This document shows, piece by piece, positions 5,236 through 5,759 of a stretch of 5,759 nucleotides of DNA. Made by a program: the position numbers and the translations under genes. The notes below the pieces were generated by a model, which made no database searches, was not told the origin of the DNA, and saw only the letters and a list, made by a program, of their open reading frames with translations. The stretch comes from Lactobacillaceae bacterium UBA639 (GTDB lineage: Bacteria > Bacillota > Bacilli > Lactobacillales > Lactobacillaceae): positions 235 to 5,993 of the forward strand of contig DBOT01000055.1 in assembly GCA_002299975.1 (NCBI GenBank), given 5' to 3'. Each line of letters starts with the position of its first letter. Position 1 is the first letter of the stretch.

Positions 5236-5759
5236 ATGACATTAATTATCGTGATTGTGGTTATCGCGATTATTGTCGGGATCTATATTGCACTCTACAA
5301 CAGTCTGGTCCAACTCCGGGTTCATGCCCAAGAGTCATGGAGCCAGATCGATGTTCAGCTGCAACGGCGAAACGACCTGATTCCCAACCTGGTATCCACC
5401 GTCAAGGGTTACAGCAAGTACGAGGCTTCTACCCTAGAAAAGGTGACCCAGTTGCGGACAGAGCTGGCTGGTGTTCCCGATGATGACCGGGCCAAGAAGA
5501 TGGAGGTCTCTAATGAATTGTCCGGGACACTGAAGAGCCTCTTTGCGGTTTCCGAAAACTACCCAGACTTGAAGGCAAGCACCGAGTACCAACAACTGAT
5601 GGAGGAGTTAAGCAACACGGAAAACAAGATTGCCTACTCCCGTCAGCTGTACAACTCCACCGTAGCAGCACTGGATGCCAAGATTCAGAGCTTCCCAAGC
5701 AATATTATTGCTAAGATCCACCACTTCACAGCGATGGAATACCTGCAGGTGCCAGCTGA
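5236..5759 (+). CDS. lemA: LemA family membrane protein, 3'-truncated
   Basis: The frame from ATG 5236 stays open to the window end, giving 174 residues plus two bases of the next codon; LemA proteins usually have about 185, so only about ten residues are missing. Residues 2-20 form a membrane helix, with family signatures following: YNSLVQLRVHAQESWSQID, then QLQRRNDLIPNLVSTVKGY (41-59), LSGTLKSLFAVSENYPDLKA (95-114) and IAYSRQLYNSTV (132-143). The rest should be a mainly helical domain; LemA topology is known to place the N-terminus outside and the bulk in the cytoplasm. AAGGAG at 5222-5227, eight bases upstream, supports the start. Biochemical function is not established. In many Firmicutes the next gene is htpX, a membrane M48 metalloprotease, and I would expect it just outside the window. 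Confidence 0.94.
   Translation, partial: MTLIIVIVVIAIIVGIYIALYNSLVQLRVHAQESWSQIDVQLQRRNDLIPNLVSTVKGYSKYEASTLEKVTQLRTELAGVPDDDRAKKMEVSNELSGTLKSLFAVSENYPDLKASTEYQQLMEELSNTENKIAYSRQLYNSTVAALDAKIQSFPSNIIAKIHHFTAMEYLQVPA

Noticed and set aside
5184..5483. 99-residue plus-strand frame before and over lemA
   Set aside because: It is in a different frame from lemA, whose own frame has clear family motifs and a good ribosome site.
1..5759. Mobile element, phage, CRISPR, tRNA or riboswitch
   Set aside because: No transposase or integrase frames, no long terminal inverted repeats, no spaced direct repeats, and no tRNA or riboswitch-like structure was seen; intergenic regions are short and largely explained by promoters and terminators.

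Overview
The window looks like chromosome of a mid-GC (roughly half G+C by eye) member of the Lactobacillaceae, probably a Limosilactobacillus-like species. The assignment rests on the protein content (a MurA of the low-GC Gram-positive type, zinc-free type B ribosomal protein L31, class A sortase, a DUF915-type surface hydrolase and LemA), on strong Shine-Dalgarno sites and on typical Gram-positive terminators. No mobile element, CRISPR array, tRNA or rRNA was seen. Coding density is high, and no gene-free stretch exceeds about 135 bases.

Layout: (1) 1-1170 is the 3' part of a murA gene (peptidoglycan precursor synthesis), cut by the window start. (2) 1264-1509 is rpmE2 (ribosomal protein L31 type B), with its own candidate promoter and a strong intrinsic terminator at 1528-1559. 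(3) 1625-4580 is a likely three-gene envelope operon: a PTS EIIC-like membrane protein, an overlapping membrane-anchored alpha/beta hydrolase (DUF915 type), and a class A sortase. It runs from a TATAAT promoter to a bidirectional terminator at 4584-4631. (4) 4636-5100, on the minus strand, is a low-molecular-weight protein tyrosine phosphatase. (5) 5236-5759 is lemA, divergent from the phosphatase and truncated by the window end.

Most of the genes concern the cell envelope: MurA makes the wall precursor, sortase attaches surface proteins to the wall, the hydrolase probably acts on an extracytoplasmic ester or amide, and LemA is a membrane protein often found beside the HtpX protease. The two most notable points are residue-level. 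MurA has Asp in place of the catalytic-loop Cys that fosfomycin alkylates, which predicts intrinsic fosfomycin tolerance of this enzyme. The EIIC-like protein keeps the fold signatures of the lactose/cellobiose EIIC family but, by eye alignment, lacks both the His of the GIHG motif and the Glu of the NEP motif that contact sugar. It also has no EIIA or EIIB partner here. It may therefore be a repurposed EIIC working with the hydrolase and sortase rather than an ordinary sugar importer; this is inference.
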